NCBI RefSeq assembly: GCF_008124765.1
Contig: NZ_VNHS01000007.1
Location: 1 to 64,000, forward strand
From: Paenibacillus methanolicus
Lineage (GTDB): Bacteria; Bacillota; Bacilli; Paenibacillales; Paenibacillaceae
Direction of reading: 5' to 3'
DNA: 64,000 nucleotides
How positions within the stretch are numbered: position 1 is the first letter of the stretch; every line of letters starts with the position of its first letter. The notes beneath the pieces are model-generated. The model had not been told where the DNA came from, searched no databases, and saw nothing but the letters and a program-made list of their open reading frames with translations. A program made the position numbers and the translations under genes. This document shows positions 7,524 to 17,177 of this stretch, in pieces.

Positions 7524-9435
7524 CGTAGCGCGCAAAAACATCGCCGGCAATTTCAAAAGCTATCTATTATATTTGGTGTCGATGGTGTTCAGTATCGTCA
7601 TTTACTTTACGTTCGTATCGTTGCAATACAGCACGGAGATCGCAAGCGCGATTCAGTCGTCCCGCGGCGTGCAATCGATTTTTTTGCAGGCGTCGATCTT
7701 GCTTATTTTGTTCGCGGCGGTTTTCATTTGGTATTCGAGTTCGTTCTTCAACCGTAGGCGAAAAAAGGAGATCGGCTTATACTCGCTGCTCGGGGTGCGC
7801 AAGAGAACGATTGGATGGATGATGTTTTATGAAAATATGATAATGGGCGCATTGGCGCTGGCGGTCGGCATCGTCATCGGGGCGCTCTTATCCAAGCTGT
7901 TCACCTTGATGATGCTCCGGCTGCTCGATTCCGCGGTGGAAATCAGCTTCGCGCTATCGCCGGCGGCAATCGGGAATACGGTCATCGTGTTCGCGATATT
8001 GATCGTGGTCACTTCAATCCGTGCCTATCTGCTCATCTATCGGTTCCGGCTCATCGAGCTGTTTCAGGCAGAGAAGCAGGCGGAATCACGGCCTAAGGGT
8101 TCGCCGATTGTCGCGATTCTGGCGGTCGTGGTACTAGCGGCCAGCTACTGGCTTATCCTTCAGCCGATCGCCACCAGCCAACAATTTAGCATCACCTTGC
8201 TCGTGTTCATGATCGGCGTCATCTCCGGCACCTACTTGTTGTTCCGATTCGGCGCCGTGCGATTTCTCCTGGTGCTAGCCAAGAATAAAGCGAGCTATTA
8301 CCAGGGCGTCCGATTCGTTGGAGCCGCTCAGCTGCTATTTCGAATGGCAGGCCATGTACGCATGCTGACGGTGGTCTCCTTGCTTAGCGCGGTCACGATC
8401 ATTGCGGTCAGCATCGGAGCAAGCGCGTATTACGAAATCGAGCGAGAAGCGGCGAGGACGGCTCCATTCAGTTACGCGCATCTATCTAAGGGCGATAAGC
8501 TCGACGCGGAGATCGAGCGGGTAATAACCGCGGATAAGGAGCACCCGATCATCGCCAAGTTGGATATTCCGATCCTGGGCACAACGGCCGATGCGTCGGA
8601 GCTGGCGGTTGTCCCCTCGAAATTTACGGTTCAGGATGTGCCGGTGAAGCTGATGTCGGCCGCCACCTTCAATGCGATCGCCGACGCGTTGGGCAGAGAT
8701 GAGCAGGTCCGGCTGACCGGGCTGGAGGCGGCGATCGTCCAACCGTTGGATACGGATCATGCATCCGATGATTACGTAGGGAGATCGATCACGCTGAAGC
8801 AAGCCGGGGAGGACCGGAACGTAACGTTCGGCCGCTTCATCGACGAAAGGGTCATGAATTGGAGCTTCCCAGACCTCATCGTCGTCGTGAGCGAAGAATT
8901 GTATGGCGAATTCGCCCGCCAGTCGGCGCCCGCGATCTACAAGGCTTATAAAGTAGAGGATGAGAGATCGGCTCGCGCAACATCCGAAGCGTTGCTAGGG
9001 TTGGATGCGAAGGAGGCCGAGCTGACCGTTCATTACGCGGAATATCGGGGGATTCTGGAAGCGGGCGGCGTCAATTTGTTCGTGCTCGGCTTTCTGGGAC
9101 TCGTATTTATGGCCGCCACGGGAAGCATCATCTATTTCAAGCAGCTGACGGAGGCGCAATCGGATAGCAGCCGTTATGCCATTTTGCGGAATATCGGCGT
9201 TAGCCGAAGGGAGATATCGATTTCCATCGCGATGCAATCGCTGTTCGTGTTCGGACTTCCGCTTGCGGTCGGTATACTGCATAGCGCGCTGTTCCTGCAG
9301 GTACTCATGAATTTCAATCTGATCGGCAAGGAAGCAACCATCCCGATTGTCATGTCGATAGCCGCCTATGCGATCATTTATACAGGCTATTATGGGTTAA
9401 CCGTTCAATCTTGCAGGCGCATCGTGGAGGCTTGA
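7510..9435 (+). CDS. BceB-like ABC transporter permease
   Basis: The 641-residue protein has about ten transmembrane segments. A cluster of six lies in residues 15-250, with two FtsX-like blocks. A pair follows around 230-310, then a large external domain of about 200 residues (roughly 315-515), and two to three closing helices. The large domain between the seventh and eighth helices is the hallmark of BceB permeases and the drug-sensing part of the complex. It is coupled to bceA by overlap. No transcription terminator is obvious after it. Confidence 0.93.
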   Translation: MTLFSVARKNIAGNFKSYLLYLVSMVFSIVIYFTFVSLQYSTEIASAIQSSRGVQSIFLQASILLILFAAVFIWYSSSFFNRRRKKEIGLYSLLGVRKRTIGWMMFYENMIMGALALAVGIVIGALLSKLFTLMMLRLLDSAVEISFALSPAAIGNTVIVFAILIVVTSIRAYLLIYRFRLIELFQAEKQAESRPKGSPIVAILAVVVLAASYWLILQPIATSQQFSITLLVFMIGVISGTYLLFRFGAVRFLLVLAKNKASYYQGVRFVGAAQLLFRMAGHVRMLTVVSLLSAVTIIAVSIGASAYYEIEREAARTAPFSYAHLSKGDKLDAEIERVITADKEHPIIAKLDIPILGTTADASELAVVPSKFTVQDVPVKLMSAATFNAIADALGRDEQVRLTGLEAAIVQPLDTDHASDDYVGRSITLKQAGEDRNVTFGRFIDERVMNWSFPDLIVVVSEELYGEFARQSAPAIYKAYKVEDERSARATSEALLGLDAKEAELTVHYAEYRGILEAGGVNLFVLGFLGLVFMAATGSIIYFKQLTEAQSDSSRYAILRNIGVSRREISISIAMQSLFVFGLPLAVGILHSALFLQVLMNFNLIGKEATIPIVMSIAAYAIIYTGYYGLTVQSCRRIVEA

Positions 9436-9555
9436 GTTTCGATAATGCCGGGGAGGCATATGCAGTACTTAGTAGGATTGAGGTGTCGGTTATTGTATGA
9501 TGAATAAGAGCGGGACGCTTAAATAACGACGAAGCATGGAACATAGGGGGATGGC

Positions 9556-10125
9556 ATGTCCTGGAGCAAATTGAAGCAGGAACTGGAGAGTTTTCTTAGT
9601 CCTGCGTTAATAGGGCGGTTCGAATACCGGGCAACCGGCTACCGTTATTTACCTGATAAAGCAGGGCTTTGCTATATTGCGGTAGATAAGAAGAACGTCA
9701 TGAATATGAGTGATGCCACGACATCGATCAGGTGGTATCAGACGGAACAGGAAATCAAGCATGATCCGCATATCCAAATTGCGATTGAACAGGAAGAAAT
9801 TGAAGCGCTCCGAAAAGAGACGAAGGGGCTAGTGCCGGAGGAACGGCTAGTAGTCATGGCAAGAGGCAGAAGAATAGGAGAACTTGCCAAGGAGCTGTTG
9901 TCCGCGCAGACTGCCCTGAGTAAATCCAATTTTACGGTCGTCGCGACTCAATTTCTATCCCGCCCCATTGAAGAGAGTCTAGAGAGCAAGGAGATCTTAT
10001 TCAATATTCTGGCCTTGGCGGACAGACGCGTCGGGAAAAAACGACTGTTGAACATGAGCGAGAAGATCAAATCCCGGCATCCGGTCGTGCAGTATTTCTA
10101 TGCGCTGCGGCTTAGCACGTTGTGA
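9556..10125 (+). CDS. SF0329 family-like protein of unknown function
   Basis: The 189-residue cytosolic protein starts MSWSKLKQELESFLSPALIG and contains TGYRYLPDKAGLCYIAVDKK, which matches my memory of the SF0329 family. Its C-terminal half is helical and charged (RRVGKKRLLNMSEKIKSRHP). AGGGGG stands before the ATG. It is a single gene ending at a strong shared terminator. No catalytic motif is visible and the function of the family is not known to me. Confidence 0.65.
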   Translation: MSWSKLKQELESFLSPALIGRFEYRATGYRYLPDKAGLCYIAVDKKNVMNMSDATTSIRWYQTEQEIKHDPHIQIAIEQEEIEALRKETKGLVPEERLVVMARGRRIGELAKELLSAQTALSKSNFTVVATQFLSRPIEESLESKEILFNILALADRRVGKKRLLNMSEKIKSRHPVVQYFYALRLSTL

Positions 10126-10150
10126 TACGGACAGCGAGAAAACGAGAAAC

Positions 10151-10194
10151 AAGACAGCCCTCCGCAAGTGGTTCACTTGAGAGGGCTGTCTTTT
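10151..10194. terminator. Strong bidirectional terminator
   Basis: AAGACAGCCCTC and GAGGGCTGTCTT arms are followed by TTTT on the + strand, with AAGAC giving a short T-run on the other. It serves the SF0329-like gene and the converging secreted-protein gene. Confidence 0.85.
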
Positions 10195-10229
10195 ATGAAT
10201 CTAGAGCATCCGCCCGTCGGTCATGGTTA

Positions 10230-10496
10230 TTATTGCTTGTACACCGTTCCCGCAAATTTGCAGTAATACATCGCGCCAGGAACATAGCCGCCGTTATATT
10301 GCCAGCCGCCGCCGTCGTACAGATACACAACGCCGCTATAACCCTGTGCATCCGAGTACCAGGTGCTGGTTCCGCATTGATTTCTCCAAATTCCATAATC
10401 TACATATTTGGACTCTTGTGCGAAAGCAGATACGGGAAGGCTTAACGCCAATGCCAGCGCGCCCGTAGCAAGGATGGATTTTTTGAACATTTTCAT
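10230..10496 (-). CDS. Small secreted Tyr/Gly-rich protein
   Basis: The 88-residue product carries a clear signal peptide (basic MKMFKKS, hydrophobic core, cleavage after PVSAFA at about residue 26). The mature 62 residues are rich in Tyr, Gly and Trp and have two cysteines (RNQCGTSTWY and MYYCKFAG) that could form one disulfide. GGAGGTG precedes the ATG by seven bases. It is monocistronic. Size and composition recall secreted bacteriocins of the lactococcin 972 kind or small beta-rich exoproteins, but I cannot match a family. Confidence 0.75.
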   Translation of the reverse strand: MKMFKKSILATGALALALSLPVSAFAQESKYVDYGIWRNQCGTSTWYSDAQGYSGVVYLYDGGGWQYNGGYVPGAMYYCKFAGTVYKQ

Positions 10497-10810
10497 AATT
10501 ACACCTCCAAAATGGTTGTAACTAGATATTACTATAAATATCCAAAAGTGAAATAGCCAACCGCAAAGAGGTTGAAAAATTGATATAAAAACAAAAATAT
10601 TGGTATCGGACTAGGTTTCGACGAGGGGGGGGCGTGCAGATGTGGCCGGAGAGCGCGAAGGAACTCGGGAGCTCGCGGAATAATGTGCCGTGGATCGAGA
10701 ATCGAAAGGAACAGACCTCTTACCCACTTGTTTTTGTTACAAAAATATTGTTTTAAAGGCTTTAATTCCGAAAATATCATTGAATCATTCAAAATACTTG
10801 TAACAAATCA
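10497..10810. other. Intergenic, no gene seen
   Basis: This AT-rich stretch contains one GC-rich island near 10613-10690. The open frame on the minus strand here has no ribosome site. Nothing is recognised beyond the start region of the secreted-protein gene and the promoter that follows. Confidence 0.4.
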
Positions 10811-10840
10811 TTGACTTTTCCTAGAAAACGCCCATATAAT
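10811..10840 (+). promoter_or_regulatory. Promoter of GH43 gene
   Basis: TTGACT (10811-10816) and TATAAT (10835-10840) are spaced by 18 bases, a good housekeeping promoter. The leader to the gene is about 125 bases. Confidence 0.75.
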
Positions 10841-10934
10841 CTCGATATATTAGATCAATTGGATAAAATGAGGTGATCAGATCCCCGTGTCAGAGGAATC
10901 AACAGGATCAGTCAGTTGAATTTCCGCAACAATA

Positions 10935-10947
10935 TGAAAGCGCTTCA
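10935..10947 (+). promoter_or_regulatory. Candidate cre (CcpA) site in leader
   Basis: TGAAAGCGCTTCA is a near-palindrome close to the catabolite-responsive element consensus, off by one inserted base. It lies downstream of the promoter, where CcpA would act as a roadblock. Confidence 0.4.
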
Positions 10948-10973
10948 ACAAAATCGATGAGGTGATAAGTTTG

Positions 10974-13900
10974 ATGTTGAAACGAAGTTTAGCAGCTATG
11001 CTGTGCGTGCTGCTCTTGTTGGCCCCTCAGGCGGCATTCGCCTATAAGAATCCGACAACGCTGCCGGACGAATGGGGACAATATGGACTTGGCGACCCTT
11101 ACGTACTGAAGTTTAACGGTACTTATTATTTGTATGTGAGCACGAGAGATACCGATACCGGGGTCAAAGTGTGGAGCTCGCCAGACCTGGTCAATTGGAG
11201 CTATGGCGGATTGGCCGCAACCGATCCGGTTACGAAGGGAGCTTACGCTCCCGAGGTCGTGTATTGGAACGGATATTTCTACATGTATACCTCTCCTGCC
11301 GGCAATGGCCATTACGTGCTGCGCAGCGAGAGCCCGACCGGTCCGTTCACGGTGCAGACGGGCAATCTCGGCCATTCGATCGACGGCAACGTCTTCATCG
11401 ACGATGATGGCAAGTGGTATTTCTATCACGCGAACGGAGCGGGCATTCTCGCGGCTCCGATGCCGACGCCGACGACGATCGGCGCAAGCGTCAATACAGG
11501 CGCAAACATGAACGGCTGGACGGAAGGTTCGACCTTGTTCAAGCGCGACGGCAAATACTATATGACGTATACCGGCAACCATGTATTCAGCAAAGGTTAT
11601 CGGGTCGACTACGCGGTCAGCGACAATCCGCTCACGGGATTCGTGCGTGATCCGGATAACCCGATTCTGATCAGCACGGAAGGTCCGACCGTCGGACTCG
11701 GCCATAATACGGTCGTCGTTGGGCCGAACCTGGATGCCCGCTATATCATCTACCACAATCTCGAAGGACAGGGCATTGTCGGACCTCTTCGCCATATGGG
11801 GATGGACCGGATCGTGTTCAACGGGGATAAAATGTCGGTGCTCGGACCGACGGCGACCGAGCAGTCGGATCCGGAGCTGTCGGATTTCGAGGAGCGGTTC
11901 AATGGCGCGGATCTTAGCCCGGCGTGGACGAGTTCGGAAGGTGGCAGCTGGACCGTTGATTCCGGCCTTCTGCGGCAGCAAGCCGTCGGAACGAGCAGAC
12001 TGGTGAGCACTGCCGCTGCCGGAAGCAGCTATACGGCAGAATTCAACCTGCAGCTCGCGGAGTCCGGCGATACCGGCAGCTCGCGGCTCGGGGTCGTATT
12101 CTCGTACAAGGGCGACAACGATTACGGCACAGCGCTGTTAGACCCGGCGAGCAATTCGCTGCGGACGCAGTTCCGGGTGAACGGCGCCGATCTGGGGTGG
12201 GAGGCGAGCCCGCTGCCGGAAGGATACGATTATACGAAGCTGCACCATATCCGGGTGGAGAAAGCAGGCGATATGTTCAAGATCTACGTCGACGGCATGC
12301 TTAAGCAGACGCGCGGCGCGACGCTTGGCGGGGGCAGCATCGGTTACGTCGCGGAGAACGCGAAGGCGAATTTCGGTTACGCCGCTTTCAGCAACGACGT
12401 GAACGGTAGCAGCGATTTCGACGCGGCGAGACCGGTTCCAGGTCAAGTCGAAGCCGCGCATTACTTGTCAGGCGGCGAGGGGGTCGGGTATCACGACCAG
12501 ACATCGGGCACAATCGGCGATTACCGCGGAGACGGCGTGGATACGGGCCAAGCGGATGACGGCACCTCGCATATCACCGCCTTCGAGAACGGCGAATGGC
12601 TGCAATACCGGCTGAACATCGCGGAAACAGGCAAGTACGATATCGATCTTTCTTACGCGGATGCAGCCCTGGGCAGCAAGGTACGGCTCACGCTGGATAG
12701 CGGACAGCCGCTGGGCGAGGTTGAACTGGCAGGGGTTGCGGACACTGCTGCGGCAGGGTGGCAAACCGCGCAGCTGAGTGGGATCGAGCTGCCGGCAGGC
12801 GAGCATACCTTGAAGATCGCTGCCGTATCGGGCGCGATCTCGCTGGATAAGCTGACGTTCCACCGGCACGCGGACGTTCCGGTCCTCTATGATAACTTCG
12901 ATGATGGCCAGGATGACGGCTGGCAGCGGTATGAAGGTTTCTGGAACGTGAAGAGCGATGTCGCCGAGGAGGAGCAGGCTTACGACGCGTATCATCCGAT
13001 CCCGGGCGCGATAGGTACGGTCCACTATATCTCCGGCGGCGAAGGCGTCGGGTATCATGAGAATACGCTCCAGAACATCGGCGGCCAGTACCGGGGAGAT
13101 TCGGTCGACATTCGCTCCAATCCGGCCGGCGGCGGGTACAACGTCGGCTGGAATCAGGCGGGCGAATGGCTGAAGTTCAACATCGACGTAGCGGAAGCCG
13201 GAACCTATAACGCGGAATTCAAAGTGGCGACTACGCTGGATGGAGGTCAGATTCGGCTTTTGCTGGACGATACGACGGATCTGACCGGCATCGTGGACAT
13301 TCCGAAGACCGGGGACTGGAACATTTGGAACGTGGTGCTCAAATCCGGCGTTACCCTGCCGGCAGGCAAGCATACGCTGAAAGCCGAGACGGTCCGCGGC
13401 GAATTCGACTTTGCAGGCATAGCGCTGACGAGGACGGATCAGCCGATACCCGTACCCGGCGTCATAGAAGCTGAGCATTACAAGCCCGGCGGCGAAGGCG
13501 TAGGCTACCAGGATTTGACGCCTGCAAACATCGGGGGCAAATACCGCGGCGATAAGGTCGACATTCGATCCGCTGCATCCGGCGATCAGATCGTCGGCTG
13601 GAATCAAACCGGCGAATGGCTGAAGTACAACATCCGCGTCGCGGAAGAGGGGCTGTACGATCTCGACTTGTGGGCGGCGACGACGTTCACGGATGCGCAA
13701 GTCCGGCTTTGGCTGGATGATACGACTGATTTGACAGGCGTACTTACCGTTCCTGCTTCCGGCGACTGGAATAAGTGGAAGTCGGCGACGAAATCCGGTA
13801 TTCTGCTGCCGGCCGGCGATCATGAGCTGAAAGTCGAAATCGTCAAAGGCGAATTTGATATGACGAGACTGTCGCTCGCCCAATTCGATAAGCCGCACGC

Positions 13901-15113
13901 GCTGCCCGGGTTTATCCAGGCTGCTGATTACAAGGCAGGCGGAGAAGGTAAGGGCTACCATGATCTGACTCCCGCTAACATCGGAACGGAATACCGGAAT
14001 GAAGCGGTCGACATCCGCCGGAATGCGGGCGGCGGCTACAATGTAGGGTGGAACGCGACCGGCGAATGGCTGGCCTACAACGTAGATATTGCCGAGGCCG
14101 GCGTGTACAACGTCGATTTCGTGACCGCTACGTCGAATGACGGTGCGAAGGTCCGGCTGTGGCTCGACGATGCAACCGATCTAACCGGTGAAGTCGACAT
14201 TCCGAATTCCGTCACCTGGGAGAACTGGACGACCACAACGAAGCAAGGCATCCTGCTCCCGGCGGGCGTGCACACCTTGAAGGTCGAAACCGTGAAAGGC
14301 GAATTCGACTTCCAAGGGATACGGATTCATCAGAATCCGGTCGAACCGAAGATTGCACATACCGGCGAATATCAGGCAGCGGTCGGCAGCTTCGCGAAGA
14401 CGACGATCGGGGATGACGATTGGTCGGATTACAGCGTGGAGTCCGATATTAAGCTAATCAGCGATTCCGGCGACGGAGGCATTCTGCTGCGGGCGAGCAA
14501 CCCGGCTCATGGCAAGGAGTTGAATCAGAACGATGCGGACTTCGTGCAAGGCTATGTCGCGTACCTGAACAAAGAAGGCGTTCATCTCGGCAAACTTAAT
14601 TACGGCTGGACCTATTTGACAGGGGCGCCGCTCGAGGTGAAGACAGGCGAATGGAAGCATGTGAAAGTCGTTGCGCAGGGGGCCCGCATTCAAATCTATG
14701 TTGATGATAAGAGCGAGCCGGTGATCGACTATACGGACCGTAGCGGCTATCCATTCACGCACGGCAAGGTCGGCATGCGGACGTTCATGAACGAAACGAG
14801 TTACGACAATTTCACGGTTCTCCCTGCCCCGATTAACGTGCCTGCCATCGGTCAGTTACTGGATTGGTTCGGCTCGGCCGGACAGGTAGACGAGAAGACT
14901 TGGAAGCAGCTGGATAAGGAGCTTGAGCATGCAGCCGATGCGGTCGGCAAGAAGAAGCCGGACTGGAAGCAGGGGATCAAGCATCTGGACAATTTGCTGA
15001 AGCAGCTGAATAAAGAGAAGAAGCAGCAAGAGGTGTTCGATCAAGCCAAGACAACGCTCAACCGGAGCGTGAACGCGCTCATGGAGGCGTGGCGCGCCAA
15101 TCTGGGCAAGTAG
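10974..15113 (+). CDS. Secreted GH43-like glycosidase with four CBM6 modules and FIMAH-like domain
   Basis: The 1379-residue protein begins with a signal peptide (cleavage near residue 23). A GH43 five-bladed propeller (about 30-310) shows the expected acids: Asp41 in GLGDPY, Asp137 in HSIDGN and Glu184 in GWTEGS. A lectin-like jelly roll follows (315-480), then CBM6 modules at about 485-633, 675-820, 827-972 and 976-1120. A second jelly roll is split: its first strands lie at 636-665 and the rest at 1124-1282. A C-terminal helical FIMAH-like domain occupies 1287-1379. It is exported and should attack arabinan- or xylan-type side chains, with the CBMs holding it on the polymer; the sugar is not determined. 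ATG 10974 is chosen for its spacing from AGGTGAT. Confidence 0.9.
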   Translation: MLKRSLAAMLCVLLLLAPQAAFAYKNPTTLPDEWGQYGLGDPYVLKFNGTYYLYVSTRDTDTGVKVWSSPDLVNWSYGGLAATDPVTKGAYAPEVVYWNGYFYMYTSPAGNGHYVLRSESPTGPFTVQTGNLGHSIDGNVFIDDDGKWYFYHANGAGILAAPMPTPTTIGASVNTGANMNGWTEGSTLFKRDGKYYMTYTGNHVFSKGYRVDYAVSDNPLTGFVRDPDNPILISTEGPTVGLGHNTVVVGPNLDARYIIYHNLEGQGIVGPLRHMGMDRIVFNGDKMSVLGPTATEQSDPELSDFEERFNGADLSPAWTSSEGGSWTVDSGLLRQQAVGTSRLVSTAAAGSSYTAEFNLQLAESGDTGSSRLGVVFSYKGDNDYGTALLDPASNSLRTQFRVNGADLGWEASPLPEGYDYTKLHHIRVEKAGDMFKIYVDGMLKQTRGATLGGGSIGYVAENAKANFGYAAFSNDVNGSSDFDAARPVPGQVEAAHYLSGGEGVGYHDQTSGTIGDYRGDGVDTGQADDGTSHITAFENGEWLQYRLNIAETGKYDIDLSYADAALGSKVRLTLDSGQPLGEVELAGVADTAAAGWQTAQLSGIELPAGEHTLKIAAVSGAISLDKLTFHRHADVPVLYDNFDDGQDDGWQRYEGFWNVKSDVAEEEQAYDAYHPIPGAIGTVHYISGGEGVGYHENTLQNIGGQYRGDSVDIRSNPAGGGYNVGWNQAGEWLKFNIDVAEAGTYNAEFKVATTLDGGQIRLLLDDTTDLTGIVDIPKTGDWNIWNVVLKSGVTLPAGKHTLKAETVRGEFDFAGIALTRTDQPIPVPGVIEAEHYKPGGEGVGYQDLTPANIGGKYRGDKVDIRSAASGDQIVGWNQTGEWLKYNIRVAEEGLYDLDLWAATTFTDAQVRLWLDDTTDLTGVLTVPASGDWNKWKSATKSGILLPAGDHELKVEIVKGEFDMTRLSLAQFDKPHALPGFIQAADYKAGGEGKGYHDLTPANIGTEYRNEAVDIRRNAGGGYNVGWNATGEWLAYNVDIAEAGVYNVDFVTATSNDGAKVRLWLDDATDLTGEVDIPNSVTWENWTTTTKQGILLPAGVHTLKVETVKGEFDFQGIRIHQNPVEPKIAHTGEYQAAVGSFAKTTIGDDDWSDYSVESDIKLISDSGDGGILLRASNPAHGKELNQNDADFVQGYVAYLNKEGVHLGKLNYGWTYLTGAPLEVKTGEWKHVKVVAQGARIQIYVDDKSEPVIDYTDRSGYPFTHGKVGMRTFMNETSYDNFTVLPAPINVPAIGQLLDWFGSAGQVDEKTWKQLDKELEHAADAVGKKKPDWKQGIKHLDNLLKQLNKEKKQQEVFDQAKTTLNRSVNALMEAWRANLGK

Positions 15114-15152
15114 GCGACAAAGCCTAAGCCGCGCGGCGATTAACGAGTAAGT

Positions 15153-15191
15153 AACGTCCCTGTACCGAAGGAGCTTCGGTGCGGGGACGTT
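15153..15191. terminator. Bidirectional terminator
   Basis: AACGTCCCTG ... CGGGGACGTT with an inner ACCGAAG/CTTCGGT stem. It separates the GH43 gene from the converging LysR gene. Confidence 0.75.
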
Positions 15192-15253
15192 TGGCGTTAT
15201 TGTAGCGGCAATCATGAAGGTCGTCGACTTTTGGGGTGGAAGCGCATATCGGA

Positions 15254-16129
15254 TTAGACTGGCGATTCCGCCAGCTGCATCCGCGCCGCTTTGATAAAGG
15301 CCGCTGCGGCTGGAGAGACGATGTGCTGGGTCCGTACGGCTAATCCGATCTGGCGAATAATAGGAGGATGCAAGGGTTTCACCGCGATATTGGCCGGCAT
15401 AGCTGACAGAATCATGGATGGTACGACAGATACGCCGATGCCGGCCTCCACCATGGAGAGAATAGTGGCGTTCTCCGCAACCTCGAACTGCGTATTCAGG
15501 CGCAGTCCACTCTCCTGAAAGGCCTGCATCACAAGGCGTTCGCATCCCGATTTGAGCGAAAGAAACGGTTCCCGCGCAAGCTGCTCGATGGCGATGATGT
15601 CCTGCTCCCGCAAAGGATGATCGGCGGGGAGGACCGCGACATAGGGATCGTCAAGCAGCTGCACCATGTCTAATCCATCGCGCGCTTCAGCCAGAAATCC
15701 AAGATCAACGACGCCTGCCCGGATCCATGCTTCCACCTCCGCATAACTTCCTTCGAAGAGAATCAGTTCTACGCCCGGATATAGACTGCGAAACGCTTGA
15801 AAAATGCCCGGGATGGCATGGGCCGAGAAACTGGGGAATGCCCCGATCCGTATTGTCCCGCTATTCACGCCTCTTGACGCGGCGGCGACTTGAGTGATCT
15901 GCTCCGTATGGTGAATGATCTCGCGAGCATGCGCTAAGATTTGTTCGCCCGCATCCGTTAACTTAACGCCATTCCGATGGCGCGCAAATAACGTAGTGCC
16001 TAGTTCTTTCTCCAAGTCGCCAATGGTGTGGCTTACGCCCGATTGGCTTGCATTCAACAGCTCCCCTGCTCTCGTGAAGCTGCCGGTCTGTACGATCGCT
16101 AGGAATACTTCGAATTGAAACAGCGTCAT
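15254..16129 (-). CDS. LysR family transcriptional regulator
   Basis: The 291-residue product has the LysR N-terminal helix-turn-helix (MTLFQFEVFLAIVQTGSFTR, then LNASQSGVSHTIGDLEKELG) and a substrate-binding domain (GTIRIGAFPSFSAHAIPGI onward). The start at 16129 gives the canonical LysR beginning and has GAGGAT upstream; the frame extends 11 residues further without support. It is divergent from the phzF-like gene 107 bases away, which it most likely controls. The inducer is unknown. Confidence 0.93.
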   Translation of the reverse strand: MTLFQFEVFLAIVQTGSFTRAGELLNASQSGVSHTIGDLEKELGTTLFARHRNGVKLTDAGEQILAHAREIIHHTEQITQVAAASRGVNSGTIRIGAFPSFSAHAIPGIFQAFRSLYPGVELILFEGSYAEVEAWIRAGVVDLGFLAEARDGLDMVQLLDDPYVAVLPADHPLREQDIIAIEQLAREPFLSLKSGCERLVMQAFQESGLRLNTQFEVAENATILSMVEAGIGVSVVPSMILSAMPANIAVKPLHPPIIRQIGLAVRTQHIVSPAAAAFIKAARMQLAESPV

Positions 16130-16236
16130 TGCAGATCCTCGCTTCCATGAATTTTTCTTCATGCAGGGTATGGCGCATTTTCATTTTACGGGAGATGGGA
16201 ACTTCATTATCATGATGGGAGATGAAGGAGTGATTC

Positions 16237-17148
16237 ATGACGATGAGACCGATACGCGTATATCATGTGGATGCTTTTACCCAGAATCCGTTCGAGGGCA
16301 ATCCAGCTGGAGTCGTGCCCGATGCCGGTAATCTAACCTTAGCGCACATGCAAAAAATTGCCAACCAATTAAATTTGCCGGAGACGGCATTTTTATTGCC
16401 GGCGACGGATCCGAAGGCGGATTTTCGAGTCCGTTATTTCACGCCGCAGGAAGAAATCCATTTTTGCGGACATGCGACGATTGCTTCCGTCTGGCTGCTC
16501 GCTAATGAGTACGGATGGGCGGACAGAGCGGAGCGAATCACGCTGGAAACCCATGTAGGCCTGATTCCCGTGCAGTGGGAACAACGCGACGGCAAGGTTG
16601 GCAAGGTGACGATGACGCAGATTACGCCTCAAGTAAAGGAAGCCCCCTTCCGGGATCAGGCTGAAATCGCTCGCTTGATCGGCATGGACGCGGATCAGTT
16701 GGATGAGCGCTATCCGATCAAGCTTGCCTACACGGGGAACTGGACGCTAGTTGTACCGGTGAAAACGCATCAGGCAATCGATGCAGCCAAACCGAACATG
16801 GACGAGTTGGCCGCGTTTAACCGGCAATATGCCATCAGCAACACGCATTTATTTACGTTCGACGCCAAACCGGGATTCGATCTGTACACGCGAGATTTTG
16901 CGCCTGCCATCGGAATTCCCGAAGATCCCGTAACCGGAGCGGCCAATGGCGCATTGACCGGCTACCTCGTCTTGGAGAACATACTCGGTAAAGAGCAAAC
17001 TCGCCTTACGATCGGGCAAGGCGATGCGATCGGCCGTCCCGGCACGCTTTATGTAACCGTCCATTCAACGGAATCGGACGTCGTGATCCAAGTCGGCGGA
17101 TTCGCGCACGTCACGCTTGAAGGCGTGCTGCGTTTACCGGAAAGCTAA
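16237..17148 (+). CDS. PhzF family isomerase-like protein
   Basis: The 303-residue protein shows PhzF hallmarks: YHVDAFTQNPFEGNPAGVV at the start, LPETAFLLP with the catalytic Glu49, HFCGHATIA, EDPVTGAANG and the closing GDAIGRPG. Each half forms a diaminopimelate-epimerase-like lobe. GAAGGAG precedes the ATG. No other phenazine gene is nearby, so it is not evidence for phenazine synthesis; most such genes in Gram-positives have unknown substrates. The divergent LysR gene is its likely regulator. Confidence 0.92.
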   Translation: MTMRPIRVYHVDAFTQNPFEGNPAGVVPDAGNLTLAHMQKIANQLNLPETAFLLPATDPKADFRVRYFTPQEEIHFCGHATIASVWLLANEYGWADRAERITLETHVGLIPVQWEQRDGKVGKVTMTQITPQVKEAPFRDQAEIARLIGMDADQLDERYPIKLAYTGNWTLVVPVKTHQAIDAAKPNMDELAAFNRQYAISNTHLFTFDAKPGFDLYTRDFAPAIGIPEDPVTGAANGALTGYLVLENILGKEQTRLTIGQGDAIGRPGTLYVTVHSTESDVVIQVGGFAHVTLEGVLRLPES

Positions 17149-17177
17149 CCCCCAAATCCAATGTCGGAGGGACTCTC

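Noticed and set aside
12468-13961. Minus-strand open frame of 497 codons within the CBM6 region
   Set aside because: It is a high-GC shadow of the tandem CBM6 modules; the repeated peptides simply mirror the module repeats.
16237-17148. Phenazine biosynthesis locus
   Set aside because: Only a PhzF-family protein is present; no phzA/B, D, E or G gene is nearby.
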